DNA of 64,000 nucleotides from Chrysomallon squamiferum (Eukaryota > Mollusca > Gastropoda > Neomphalida > Peltospiridae): assembly GCA_012295275.1 (NCBI GenBank), contig CM022674.1, positions 16,685,627-16,749,626 of the forward strand, in the 5' to 3' direction. The notes beneath the pieces are model-generated. The model was not told the DNA's origin and ran no database searches. It saw only the letters and a list, made by a program, of their open reading frames with translations. Every line of letters starts with the position of its first letter. Within the stretch, counting starts at the first letter, position 1. The position numbers and the translations under genes are program-made. This document shows, one piece after another, positions 12,265 to 33,100 of the stretch.

Positions 12265-14095
12265 TATAGGGTTAGGGTTAGAGTTAGAGTTAGGATTTTT
12301 TAATTTTATTATAAATGTTATGCTAAACTGCAAAATAATTTGAGTGTCACGACTGTAAGTAGCGTTAGGGTAAGATTTAAAGTTGGGGACCTCGGTAGGA
12401 TTAGGTTTAGAAGTTGAGCTAAGGATAAAGTTAGGGTTAGGGTTAAGGTTAGGTTTAAGGTTAGGGTTAGGATTAGGGACAGACGAAGGGTTATTGTAAT
12501 TTTATTATGAGTGTTGTGATAATGTGCAAAGTAATATCAGAGTCACCACTCAAAGTAGACTTAGAGTAAAAATTAATATTGAGGACGTTGGTAGGATTAG
12601 GTTTACAACTTCACCTAGGATTAGTGTTAGGGTTAGAGTTAGAGCTGGAGTCATTTAAATTCTATTTTTAGTGTTATAATAATGTCGAAAATAAACTGAG
12701 GGTAACGATTTGAATTAGAGTCAGCGTAAGAATTAATGTTCCCAACCTCCATAGGATTAGGTTTGGATGTTAAGATACGGTTAGGGTTAGGGTTAGAGCT
12801 AGGATCATTTAAATTTGATCATTAGTTTTATGATAATATGCAAAATAATTTGGGGTCACGTTAGGGTCAGGGTTAGGGTTAGGGTTAGAGCTAGGATCAT
12901 TTAAATTTTATCCTTAGTGTTAATGCAAAATGATTTGGGGTCACGCTTGGAAGTAGCGTAAGGGTAAGAAATAATGTTGCGAACCTCCGTACTATTTCTT
13001 TAGAAATTGAGCTAGCGTTAAGGTTAGGGTTAGGGTTAGTGTTAGTGTTAGTGCTACGGTTATTTTTAGTTTTATCATTAACGTTATGATAATGTGAAAA
13101 ATAATTTCTGGGTCACGATTGGAAGTAGCGTAAGGCTAACAATAAAAGATGCGGACCTCCGTAGGATTGAGCTTTGAAACTGAGACGCGGTTAAGTGTAG
13201 GGTTATTCAAATTTTATCACTTGTGTAATGATAATGTCAAAAATAATTTGTGCTTCACGATTGGAATTAGCGTAAGGGTAAGAATTAATATTCCGAACCT
13301 CCGTAGCATTAGTTTCGGTAGTTAAGCTAGGGTTAGGGTTAGGATTAGGGTTAGAGGTAGTTTTATTTAAACTGTATCATTAGTGTTATGACAATGTGCA
13401 GGATAATTTGTGGGATAGGATTGGAAGTATCGTACGAATTAATGTTGCGGACCTCCGTAGGTTTAGGTTTGAGCTAGGGTTAAGGTTAAGGTTAAGGTTA
13501 GGGATATATTTAGGGTTAGGGTTAGAGCTAGGATTATTAAAACTGTATCATTAATCATCTAATAATGTACAAACTAATTTGAGGTCACGATTCGAATTAG
13601 CGTAAGGGTAAGAATTAATGTGGCGGAATTCCGTAGGTTTAAGTTTAGAAATTGAGATAGGGTTAAGGTTAGGGTTAGGGTTTGGATAAGGGTTAGGGTT
13701 AGGGTTAGGGTTTGGATAAGGGTTAGGGTTAGGGTTAGGGCTAAACCTAGGGTTGTTTAAATTGTATCACTAGTGTTAGGATCATGTGCAACATAATGTG
13801 TGAGTCACGTGGAAGTAGCGAAAGGGTAAGAATTCATGTTCCGGACCTGCGTTGGATTAGGTTTAGAAGTTGAGCTACGTTTATGGTTGGGGTTAGGCTT
13901 AGTGTTAGTGTTAGGGTTAGAGCTTGGATGATTAAAATATTATCATTAGTGATCTTATAATGTGCAAAATAATTTGGGGGTCACGATTGGAGTTAGCGTA
14001 AGGGAAAAAACTCATGTTGCGAATTTCCAGGGGATTAAGTTTAGAAATTGAGCTAGGTTAAAGATTAGTGTTAAGGTTAGGGATACAGCATTTGC
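12265..14095 (+). repeat. TTAGGG-like satellite, expanded array
   Basis: About eleven units of roughly 140-200 bp. Each holds TTAGGGTTAGGG-type cores, then AGAGCTAGGATCATTTAAAT, TAATGTGCAAAATAATTTG, GGTCACGATTGGAAGTAGCG, TAAGGGTAAGAATTAATGTT and ACCTCCGTAGGATTAGG. The cores vary (TTAGGG, TTAAGG, TTAGAG). This is interstitial, degenerate telomere-like DNA inside a complex satellite, not a chromosome end. The left arm has only one to two units. Confidence 0.85.
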
Positions 14096-14282
14096 CACCA
14101 TTTTGTTTTCTGTTTCTGTTATTTCTTTAATTTTTAATTTATTTTTTTTAGAAAATAGCAAAATAATTCTGTTTCTAAAATCTACATTTTACATCTTTTA
14201 TTTCAAACTAAATTAATTCCACCCTTACCTGATGTACCCATTTTTACACACGAGTCTCAAAAATATAGAAAACAGTGACTGT

Positions 14283-14336
<54 letters not shown>

Positions 14337-15399
14337 CTACTACTATTATTAGTACTAGTATTAGTATTAGTATTACTATTAGTATTAGTATTATGGAGTG
14401 TTAACCGGCTTATTTACCTACTGAAATCCTAGCCCTTCAGCCGAACACGGACATTCTGGTTATTAATATTTTTGATAGTGTAGGATGATCAATGTGGGTC
14501 TTTAACATAAAGTATTAATAGTTTTAAAAAAGGCTACGTAAAAAATAATACAGATAAAAACACAGATAAATAAATGCAAATAACTGAAACTACTTTGTGT
14601 TACTTGTAAGTACATAAATTACACGACATTTACTTGTATAGTTAAAATATAGATCATATGTATTCGGCCACAATTGCTTAATTATATCGTTTATTCCAAT
14701 AGAGCCTATATTTCCCACTTGGTATAGTGCTGTATAATTTTAAAAATAAAACAACTAAAGCAAAGTTATGGAATATATAAAAGGAAAAATAGCCAAGCGA
14801 TATGATTTGTTTTATTTAAACTCGATTGTGATTGTGTTATAGATTTAAAGACAAATTTAATACAAATTACCCGATTTATATATATATATATATTTTTTTT
14901 AATACAGATAATATTTGTTATTATCATTGTTATTATTTGTATTATCATCATTATTATTTGTCAGTATTCTTGTACTAATAATTGTGAACTCATTAAGAAC
15001 GAGAACTTTGCTATTTCACCAAATATGACTGTGAGACTTACCTCCCTTATACGATGTTGAAGCCCTTAAACGCAGTAGCTTGATAAAAAAAGAACCACAA
15101 AGTTTCAGATATCGAAACCGGCTGCTTGAAGGTGTTCCCCATTGCTGATAAATGAACACATTATTAATCAATTAATGTATTAAGAATACTTCAGAAAACT
15201 TCTTTGTTTTATGATTTTATTGACAATACTCTCCTATACAGATCAAGTACTGTAATTAAATAAACAGTGAGCGAATAACAAGATTGGATGAAAGAAAGGA
15301 GAAAAAGACAAATATAAAACGACATTATAAACATTTTAAATTAATGAAATGTCAGACATCATTTTCTTTCTTAATTATTGGTTTTATCATTGTTGTGTT

Positions 15400-15409
15400 G
15401 TTGTTGTTG

Positions 15410-15441
<32 letters not shown>

Positions 15442-15522
15442 CCTATCCATCCTTTTATTACCATCATCGTAATTATTTTTCAGTACTGATTATGATTATG
15501 ATTATGATTAAGATTATTATTA

Positions 15523-15591
<69 letters not shown>

Positions 15592-15620
15592 GTAGTAGTA
15601 CTAGTAGTAGTAGTAGTAGT
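15400..15620. repeat. TTG/TTA/TAG trinucleotide microsatellite
   Basis: Long ATT/TTA runs with a short TAG run at the end. It marks the outer end of the right arm; sequence beyond 15620 is not mirrored in the window. Confidence 0.9.
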
Positions 15621-15763
15621 TACAAAGATGTTTCAGTATTTTCAACTGATCTATGTAATATACTTTTCTGACATAATTAACGCGCCAAGTGTATTTTTGA
15701 ACTGTACATTCATTTGCTATATGGTATCTTCTGTAAACAATCAAACAAACAAACAAAAACAAA

Positions 15764-15794
<31 letters not shown>

Positions 15795-15970
15795 ATCTAA
15801 CGAATGATGTACAATTGTTTTCGTGTGTCCGTGTGCAAGCGCAAATGCCAAGAGCGGAAATTAGGACTCGTTTGCCATGATTTGGAACCTTACTCTCCGG
15901 AAGAATTCGTCGCAATAACAGATAATAGTCGTCAACAACAAAACAAAGCAGAAACTTGTAACAGATCAGG
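15795..15970 (+). other. Candidate 5' exon near the PARP gene
   Basis: An open stretch of non-repetitive composition reads VCKRKCQERKLGLVCHDLEP and continues to a possible donor (CAG then GTGAAC) at 15970. Cysteines and a histidine are spaced loosely like a small zinc finger. Nothing ties it firmly to the downstream PARP exons, and I do not recognise a family. Confidence 0.3.
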
Positions 15971-16056
15971 TGAACTGTTCTTCTGATTTATTATGCTGAC
16001 TAATCTCACCAGACGATAAAATCACGGTAAGAAAAATCTGCCCTGTTAAAGGCATA

Positions 16057-16098
<42 letters not shown>

Positions 16099-16424
16099 TT
16101 GCACTGGCACGGAAGAAATCGCTCATACATACATTTATAACTTAGCTTTTATTGGTTAATGTTTATTTATTTATTTACTTACATATATATACTTACTTAT
16201 TTTTGTTTACTTATTTTTTTTTTATTTATTAATTTATTTATTTATTTATTTATTTATTTATTTGTTAGATACTTTGTTTGTTTCTTTGTTTATTATAATT
16301 ATTGTTAATATTAGTATTATTATTATTTCCTTTTTCTCTTTTTTAAGCAAGTAGCAAAATTATTTTATACTTATTATTTTTTAAATATCGATTGTCTATT
16401 TTATATTTATAATGCTATTTTCAG

Positions 16425-20621
<4,197 letters not shown>

Positions 20622-20629
20622 TTTGTATT

Positions 20630-21280
20630 CATTTTTTATTTTCGTTTTTTTGCATTAAGTTTCTTCGTAAACAATCTCGTTTTACTTGTTTTTCTTCTAT
20701 GCACTGTAGATTTTTATGAATACTTTGTTAACGTTTTCGTTATTTAAGGCGAGAACATCTTAACACACGTGAACACTGGAAACTTGCCGAGGGGTCACAC
20801 TAGTATGTTGTGACTTACAGTAAATAAATACCTATACAGCTACACTATACCATTCTATACTATACTATACTATGCTATACTAAACCATATCATATAATAC
20901 TATACTATACTATACTATAATATAATATAATATAATATACTTTTATATAACGTAATATAATATATTATGCTGTGAAGATTTGTTTTTGGAAAATGCATAT
21001 TATCATCTGTTTCACTAAAGATAATAAACATTATTAAAGTTATGTTTGATGATAAGAAGTGGACACTGTGTAGGTATGCGGCCCAATGAACAGTTTTTTC
21101 CACAGGGCTATAATGCAGTTAAGATGGCCTTGTTTATTTTGTTAGTTGCTGGGAAGAGTTTGTTTGGTTTCGGTCAACCAAAATTTTAAGAAGAAGAAAA
21201 AAAGTTATTTTTCTATTTCATATTTCATGCGCACATACCAATGTATCTATTCTCAAACTGATCAGTTGTTGACTACCACT
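20630..21280. other. Downstream flank of the PARP gene
   Basis: No gene is supported. It contains diverged CTATA pentamer runs (20830-20960) and AT-rich sequence. A clear polyadenylation signal was not identified. Confidence 0.5.
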
Positions 21281-21284
21281 TCTG

Positions 21285-22055
21285 CCAACTCCACAAGTGC
21301 AGGATGTGTGGTTTGAAGCCATGGATAACGGACCTGATGTTCCACAGGCAGACATTAAATGAGTATGTGGTGTCTACATGGGTACACGATGATGCCAGAT
21401 TTCCTTTGATTTTGTGGAACCACTGGCCCCTGAACAAAAAATGATGCGGAGATTTTTCATTTCAGAATCAGCTTCACCTTCCGAATATATAAAGATTTGT
21501 AGAATTGATAAAAAGGAGTAGAAACATCAGAACCTGCTAAACTGAGGCAGACAAACTAAGGATCTGCCCCACCATGAAGGGAGTTTATAAACAGACAGAA
21601 CATAGATCAGTGAGACTGAAACCACAGCTAATCCTTGGCCGGGAGGTTATGGTCTGTTCCACTAAACACGGGTATACGATGCAGTAATAATCACATTATA
21701 ATTTCCTGATCTAATCTTAACACTTGATCGCAACTAACATGAAAACTGTTCAAATGTACACTTGTATCAGGATAGCACATATACATTCTTGTTTATGCGA
21801 TTGAGTACTGTTAAAACAAATATATATATATATATATATATATTCATTTCGAATTCATGTCGCAGGCGTACTTCAGTGCATCAGGGACATAGGTTCAGGA
21901 TCAAGAATAGTAAAAGTGATACTGTTCATTGTAAGTGTTGCAAAGTCGGTTGTCCATTTACTATTAATACCTCGAGAGATTTAATTACGAGCTACCGAAA
22001 TCTTCACAACCATGAACGCGACAGATGTGATAAAATGAATACATTTTATGAATAA
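21285..22055 (+). mobile_element. MULE-type transposon relic with FLYWCH-like finger
   Basis: Two pieces are visible. At 21350-21430 the frame reads EYVVSTWVHDDARFPLILWN, resembling the conserved W...RFP...WN stretch near the end of MULE transposase-like proteins. At 21860-22050 the frame reads HCKCCKVGCPFTINTS and then HNHER, the C-C-H-x-H layout of a FLYWCH-type zinc finger. Stops interrupt the region between them. FLYWCH fingers usually precede the transposase core, so the order here suggests two fragments or a rearranged copy. Confidence 0.4.
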
Positions 22056-22404
22056 CTATAATTTTATCTATGTGAATGTTATGAATGTCCAATTATTTAT
22101 AGATGTAATAAAGTGAGCAAATGTTATGAATCACTATACTTTTAACTATGCTGTAAAATAAACGATGAAGTAATTTAACGATTTGTTCAGGTTATTTATT
22201 GAAACAGACTATTCCATAATCGCTTATTGTACTAGGGGTTAGCTTCAGTAATTTCTATGCAAGAACAATAGCGTTCTGTATGCGGAGGCACACCGTATTA
22301 TTCAAGGTAGACGGCATATTATTAGTAATGCGCTCAACCTTGTCTTGTATTGTTTAATGCGTCCGCGTTATGGGACCTCAGTCTTTTGGGAGGGCACCCA
22401 CAGA

Positions 22405-22620
22405 TTCACGAGTCAGTATGAGACAAAGAATTACATTACACAGGTGTGTGCGTCAGTAGTATATACAAAGAATTATATTACATGGGTGTTTGGGTCAGTA
22501 GGCTATATAAGTGAATACATTACAGGGTACAAAGGTCAATACGATTTACAAACGGATTATATTACAGTGGTATATGGGTCGGTAGGGTTGACAAATATTT
22601 ATATTACAGCGTTGAAGATC
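22405..22620 (+). repeat. About 41-bp minisatellite
   Basis: Five diverged units with the shared phrases GGGTCAGTAGG, ATACAAAGAATTATATTACA and a following GGGTGT. They lie in one open frame reading ..NYIT.V..SV.Y.., but the frame has no other support and I regard it as incidental. Confidence 0.7.
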
Positions 22621-22624
22621 TGAG

Positions 22625-23555
22625 CATATTTCTCAAAAACAATATTGCAATCAGGCAAAATACATTAAAGGAACAAGTTATATCAGACTGTGTTACAGAT
22701 GTGTATGGTTATCTTTCCATTACATTTTGAAGTTCATTGTTACGTGAGATTTTTATTATAAGGCAATGTATAATTAATTATATTGCTGACATTAAATGGG
22801 TCATGTGTAGTTATATATAATAGTGGTTTAATGACCACGTAGATTTAAATCATATGGGTACAGGTGCACACACACACACACACACACACAATTATTGGTA
22901 ACTGAAAACCTCTTTTTTTTCGTTCGTACAATTATCATGTAGATAAAAGGATTGTTGGTAAATTTAGACTCACTGACTATTCAGTTATTTTATATATCTA
23001 AATGTCAGTCACTATCTTGCTTACTCACACTGATGCACTGAAGGAACGGAAAACAATTTAATTTACAAATTTCATTTCCTTTGTTACTTTTCCTCATATA
23101 AATGATTACTGCTTGACAGTCACATAAAAAAAAAAAAGTTAGTTGGGCATAATTACATGCAAGCCATTTATGAAAATGAATATTACTCGTAGTCATGCAA
23201 AAAGAGTTCTGTCAAAGATATCCACGATTAAGAAAAGAAATACTATGTTTTTATTTATATTTAATATTTATCTTATTTCTATTGATTTATGTATATGATC
23301 TTCTATCACTGTATTATATCAAATGCTATTATAATTTTTATGATATATTTTAGATAGCGAAAAAGACCTGTAACTTAACTGATCTAAAGGTTGATATATA
23401 TCGATAAACAAACCGATTAGAAAGAAATATACATAGATACGGACAGACAGACAGACAGATCAGTGGTTGAAATGCTTTGCTGTTATTATTTTTATTAGTA
23501 TTATTTTATTATTTTTATTAGTATTAATAAAATAGTGTCTTATATGCATTAATAT
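22625..23555. other. Intergenic AT-rich sequence
   Basis: No gene seen. It includes a short CA run at 22869-22889 and a GACA run near 23443. Confidence 0.5.
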
Positions 23556-23559
23556 ATTT

Positions 23560-24180
23560 ATGTGTAGCCTCCCTTATAACCACTAGCACATGCGTTTCCA
23601 TTGTCCTCTGTAGAGAATCTCATACCATTGTGACGAAAGTTATCTGTTACAGTGTTTATCAGGGCATCACCTACAAGTAAACATTCTATAATTATCAGAA
23701 TCACATTCGTGTCAATCAGTTTTCTAACATAAAACACCCGTATCAACGACTACGACTACGATGATGAGACTATTCTTTAAACGTAAGGTTTAAAATTAGT
23801 TTAATGTTTGTTCCTTTCAGTGAGGTAACCGTTATAAATCTCATGTTTTATCTACATGTTTAAATGTGGTACTCCTTTGTGAGCTTGAGACAGTTTTATT
23901 TATTTCATATTTTCTGTCCTCCTTTTAACCGATTTCTCAGTGTCGTGTAGAAAATAGAGCTCAGTTCTAACAACTATTGTTTCAAAGATGTGGTTCAGAC
24001 CCATGAACGACATCTAACTGGTCTCTGCAATTTTCTCTCCTCTCTCATTGTTGTCTTAGAGGGTCTTTGATGTTTGGACGATCTTTAAAAACCTGTTTTT
24101 AAAGATCTGCGTTTTGTTTAACAGTCTTGAAATGATGCGTATACTGCGCGCAAGTTCACATCCAAATATAGAAATATAAA
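23560..24180 (-). pseudogene. Stray fragment of a FReD gene (start of last exon plus intron)
   Basis: On the minus strand 23560-23672 reads GDALINTVTDNFRHNGMRFS and on to ASGYKGG, the first half of the last FReD exon. It then continues into intron sequence that matches 45050-45540 for nearly 500 bases. The second half of the exon (the WWY...NLNG part) is absent. It lies between the transposon relic and the Ig receptor gene, 20 kb from the main FReD cluster. Confidence 0.75.
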
Positions 24181-24209
24181 ACTGGATTTCAAATGTGACT
24201 TACGTAATT

Positions 24210-24280
<71 letters not shown>
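24210..24280. repeat. CT microsatellite
   Basis: About 70 bases of CT about 185 bases upstream of the first recognised Ig exon. No exon with a signal peptide is seen nearby. Confidence 0.95.
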
Positions 24281-24282
<2 letters not shown>

Positions 24283-24466
24283 GGAGTTTGAATTCATCAT
24301 AAAAACACTTGTTCTAAACAAAAGTTATGGTCTCTACTGACAAAGAAATATTTAATATTAATTAAATATGTTATGCGCTTTGATTTACATGAAAGAGAAA
24401 AGAAAGTAGAAGGTTTTGTCGATCCTGTCTTCTTCTTCGTATTATTATTATTATCATTATTATAAG

Positions 24467-27850
<3,384 letters not shown>

Positions 27851-28343
27851 ATAAAGTAAAATGAAAATTTTATATTAATAACTTGTTGGTCATCCTAGCG
27901 ATATTAGCAAATTTAGAAATAGCTTTATCATTACAGCAACGTTAGTAGTAGTTGTAGTAATAATATAAGTTATAGTCGTGTAGTAGTAGTAGGAGCACCA
28001 ATAGAATAAGTAGAAATGTTGATGGTAATGATCGTAGTCCTAGCAGTGGAAGTTCTACCAGCAATAATAATGATAACATTCACAGCAGCAGCATAATCGT
28101 CTTGGTGATAGAGGCAGTTTTGGTTGCTGTGGAAATTATAGAACTAATATGTTAATAGTTGTACTTTTTGTACTTTTTGTAATTCTACAAGTGATTGTTG
28201 TAGTGGTAGTTGTACTTTTTGTAGCTCTACAAGTGATTGTTGTAGTGGTAGTCGTAGGAGTAATTTGTTTTATGCACGTTCGTGGAATGCTCACCGTCAT
28301 CCATCTGACCTAATATCTTTAATATTTCCACAAAATACTGTAT

Positions 28344-28382
<39 letters not shown>

Positions 28383-28611
28383 TTTGATTTATTTATTTGA
28401 TTTGATTTGATTTGATTGTTTATTTCAGGTTAAAATCAATATGAAAAGAAAAGTACATGATTGTAATATTATTATATGTTAACATGTCTGTTTCAAGAAG
28501 GATCTTCACGTGGACATTCTCTGACATTTTTTATCTTTATGTCCATGGAATCAACGTGAACGTCAAAATAATAACAATAACAATAATAATAATAATAATA
28601 AATAATAAATA

Positions 28612-28676
<65 letters not shown>

Positions 28677-28685
28677 ATAAATGAA

Positions 28686-28716
<31 letters not shown>

Positions 28717-29447
28717 AAAACAACAACAAAGGGAACAACATAGAGGTATGTTTGCTCGTGGGACCTTAGCACTTAGATGTGTGTTACAGGCGAGACGTAG
28801 GAATTACTTTCTGTTTCTGAAGGGTGATGCGGTTCAGAGAAATTAGTCTGGCATAGGTTTAAATAGAGAGAAAAACAAATAGTTTAACTTTATTTATTTA
28901 TTTGTTGTGATGAATTGTGATACCTGTATATTTTACGAAGAGTTAATGAAAATATTCTAGTCTTGTGTTTTAACATAATTTTACACTAGATATGTTAAAA
29001 AGTTAATTGGCATGTATAACACACCACTCTCAGTGTGTTCAGATTTTATCGTTTTTTTAGTTTTTACTGACAATGAATTCAGTAACTACAAACAATGAAG
29101 TTCTTAGCTGTGGATTTTAGTTTTCTAAAATATATTTCCCATCATACCTCTGTAAAAAGAATTGATTTCACATGATCTCTATCAGTAAGGATTCACTGGG
29201 TATTCGGAGACACTTCATCGGGGGAGCCCCACCTGTAAGTAAATTATATTAAGTTTATTATTTATTAAACATAAACTTAGCAACTGTTTGTTTATTTAAT
29301 TATGTATGACATGTAAATAAACGAAAATCAGATAAATAGATAAATTTGTATATTTGTATCATTAATTTTTACTTGTTTTATTTTTGGAGTTAATTTGTGT
29401 TTCAAATGTAAACAGATGAATTATATAGAAATAATTTTTCAAGTATA

Positions 29448-29485
<38 letters not shown>

Positions 29486-29702
29486 AATATATATTTATAT
29501 AATAATAATACGCAAATCTCTAAAATAATAGCTGATGTTTTGAGACAGGATCCCAGGCTAGCTCTTATATGTGTACTTTATGTGTGTAGTCTGTTCACAG
29601 TATGTGTGTGTGTGTATATATAGTGTGTTTGTGCGTGGTCGTTATCATGACTAGGGGATTATAAGACTATGACAATGATTGGCAAATTTTAAACTGTGAC
29701 AG

Positions 29703-29753
<51 letters not shown>

Positions 29754-29914
29754 AGATAAATAACATCAACAAAAGAACAGTTTGAGTTCATTATTTATAT
29801 GCAGAATATGTCTCGTAATAATATGAAAAAATAGAAGCGGAAGTAAATTATTTACATTTTTGTGAAAACGTCAGTTAAAACAATTAAAGACGGGAGAATC
29901 AAGTTATTACGTTA

Positions 29915-29976
<62 letters not shown>

Positions 29977-30075
29977 AACAGTTTACTGATTACACTGCCT
30001 ATTGACGGTAAAAGAACAAAAATAAAAGTATCTTAACAGATGCCGTCCAATTTATGCTGCTATAGGCAACATCCC
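27851..30075. other. Intergenic region with microsatellites
   Basis: No gene supported. AATAAA follows the receptor stop codon at 27849. Tracts: TAG/GTA-rich sequence 27940-28260, TTTA 28339-28385, AAT 28566-28675, AAAT 28683-28714, TG 29450-29467, TA 29706-29747, TG 29918-29974. Confidence 0.6.
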
Positions 30076-30111
30076 CCTTGTCGCTTTCCGAATTAGAGCA
30101 TGAATTTCAAA

Positions 30112-33100
30112 TTCGCCTCAACCGTCGTCTCAACTGTCGCCTCAACCCTCGTCTAAACTTCCCCTCGTCTCTCCCCTCGCCTCCCTCCCTCGTCTCAACC
30201 CTCGTCTCAATCCCCCTCAACCTCGTCTCAACCCTCGCCTCAACCCTCGTCTCAACCTCGTCTCAACCCCCCTCGTCTCAGTCTCCCTCGTCTCAACCTC
30301 GTCTCAGCCCTCGTCTCAGCCCTCGTCTCAACCTCTCGTCTCAACCCTCGTCTCAACCCTCGTCTCGCCCTCGTCTCAACCTCGTCTCAACCTCTCTCTC
30401 GTCTCTCAACCCGCCTCAACCCTCGTCTCAACCCCTCGTCTCAACCCTCGTCTCAACCCTCGTCTCAGCCCTCGTCTCCCCTCCCTCGTCTCAACCTCGT
30501 CTCAACCTCCCTCGTCTCAACCCTCGTCTCAACCCTCGTCTCAACTATCCCTCCTCGTCTCAGCCCCTCGTCTCAACCCTCGTCTCAACCCTCGTCTCAA
30601 CCCCTCGTCTCAACCCTCGTCTCAACCCTCGTCTCAACCTCGTCTCAACCCAATTCTCAAGCCCTCTCAGCCTCTCGTCTCAACCCTCGTCTCGCCTCGT
30701 CTCAACCCTCGTCTCAGCCTCGCCTCAACCCTCGTCTCAACCTCGTCTCAGCCCTCGTCTCAACCCTCTCGTCTCAGCCCTCGTCTCAACCCTCGTCTCA
30801 ACCCTCGTCTCTCCTCGTCTCCCTCGTCTCAGCCCTCGTCTCTCAACCTCGTCAGCCTCCCTCAACCCTCGTCTCAGCCCTCGTCTCAGCCCTCGTCTCA
30901 GCCTCGTCTCAGCCCTCGTCTCAACCTCCTCTCAACCTCGTCGCCCTCGTCTCACCCCTCGTCTCCTCCTCTCAACCCTCCTCGTCTCAACCCTCGCCTC
31001 TCGCCTCAACGACTCGTCTCAACCTCTCGTCTCAGCCCTCGTCTCAGCCCTCGTCTCAACCCTCGTCTCAACCTCGTCTCTCAACCCTCGTCTCAGCCCT
31101 CGCCTCAACCCTCGTCTCAGCCCTCGTCTCAACCCTCGTCTCTCAACCCTCGTCTCGCCTCCTCAACCCTCGTCTCAACCCCTCGTCTCAGCCCTCGTCT
31201 CAACCCTCGTCTCCCTCGTCTCAACCCTCGCCTCAGCCCTCGTCTCAGCCCTCGTCTCAACCTCGTCTCGTCTCGTCCCTCTCGCCTCAGCCTCGTCTCA
31301 GCCCTCGCCTCAGCCCTCGTCTCAACCTCCCTCGTCTCAGCCTCGTCTCAGCCCTCGTCTCAGCCCTCGCCTCAACCCTCGTCTCAACCTCTCAACCCTC
31401 GTCTCAGCCCTCTCAGCCTCAACCTCCTCCCTCTCTCTCAGCCCCTCGTCTCGCCCTCGTCTCAGCCCTCGTCTCGTCTCCCTCTCTCCCTCGTCTCAGC
31501 CCTCGCCCTCGTCTCAACCTCGTCTCAGCTCTCGTCCCCCTCGTCTCGCCCTCGTCTCAACCTCGTCTCAACCCTCGTCTCAGCCCTCGTCTCAACCCCT
31601 CGTCTCAGCCCCCTCGTCTCAAGCCCCCTCGCCCTCTCAGCTCGTCTCAACAGCCCGCCTCAACCCTCGCCTCAACCTCTCGCCTCAACCTCGTCTCGCC
31701 TCGCCTCAACCCTCGTCTCAACCCTCGTCTCAACCCTCGTCTCAACCCCTCGTCTCAACCCTCGTCTCAGCCCTCGTCTCAGCCCTCGTCTCAGCCCTCG
31801 TCTCAACTTTCGCCTCGTCTCAGCCCTCGTCTCAACCCTCGCCTCAACCCTCGTCTCAGCTGTCTCTCCCTCTCGCCTCAGCCCTCGTCTCGCCTCAACC
31901 CTCGTCTCAGCCCTCGTCTCAACCTCGTCTCCTCGTCTCAGCCCTCGTCTCAACCCTCGTCTCAACCCTCTCTCGTCTCAACTCTCGTCTCTCCCTCGTC
32001 TCAACCCTCGTCTCACCCTCGTCTCAACCCTCGTCTCAACCTCGTCTCAACCCTCGTCTCAACCTCGTCTCAACCTCGTCTCAACCCTCGTCTCCGTCCC
32101 TCGTCTCAACCTCGTCTCAACCCTCGTCTCAACCCCTCGTCTCAGCCTCGCCTCAACCTCGTCTCAAGCTCGTCTCTCGTCTCCGTCTCAACCCTCGCCC
32201 CCCTCGTCTCGCTCAACCTCGTCTCAGCCCTCGTCTCAGCCCTCGTCTCAACCCTCGTCTCAACCCTCGTCCCGTCTCAGCCCTCGTCTCCCTCGTCTCG
32301 TCTCAACTCTCGTCTCAACCCTCGTCTCAGCCCTCGTCTCAACCCTCGTCTCAACCTCGCCTCAACCCTCGTCTCAACCTCGCCTCAACCCTCGTCTCAA
32401 CCCTCGCCTCAGCCCTCGTCTCAACCCTCGTCTCAACCCTCGTCTCAACCCCTCGTCTCAACCCTCGTCTCAACCTCCTCGTCCCTCCCTCGCCCTCGTC
32501 TCACCCTCGTCTCAACCCTCGTCTCTCCTCGCCTCGTCTCACCCTCGTCTCAACCCTCGCCTCAAGCCCTCGTCTCAACCTCGTCTCAGCCCCTCGTCTC
32601 AGCCCTCGCCTCAGCCCTCGTCTCTCAACCTCGCCTCAACCCTCGTCTCAACCTCGTCGCCTCAACCCTCGTCTCAACCTCGTCTCAGCCCTCGTCTCAA
32701 CCCTCGTCTCGCCCTCGTCTCAGCCCTCGCCTCAACCCTCGTCTCAAGCCCTCGTCTCAACCTCGTCTCACCCTCGTCTCAACCCCTCGTCTCACCCCTC
32801 GTCTCAACCCTCGTCTCAACCCTCCTCAACCCTCGCCTCAACCCTCGTCTCAACCCTCGTCTCAACCCTCGTCTCAACCCTCGTCTCAACCCTCGTCTCA
32901 GCCCCTCGTCTCAACCCTCGTCTCAACCCTCGTCTCAACCCTCGTCTCAACCCTCGTCTCAACCCTCGTCTCAGCCCCTCGTCTCAACCCTCGTCTCAGC
33001 CCTCGCCTCCTCTCGTCTCAGCCCTCGTCTCAGCCCTCGTCTCAGCCCTCGTCTCAGCCCTCGTCTCAGCCCTCGTCTCAGCCCTCGTCTCAGCCCTCGT

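Noticed and set aside
12265-14095. A true telomere or chromosome end
   Set aside because: The TTAGGG cores are short, degenerate and embedded in a longer satellite unit, with ordinary sequence on both sides.
28563-28772. CRISPR-like or regularly spaced repeat arrays in the microsatellite-rich stretches
   Set aside because: All are simple di-, tri- or tetranucleotide runs without spacer structure, and the genome is clearly eukaryotic.
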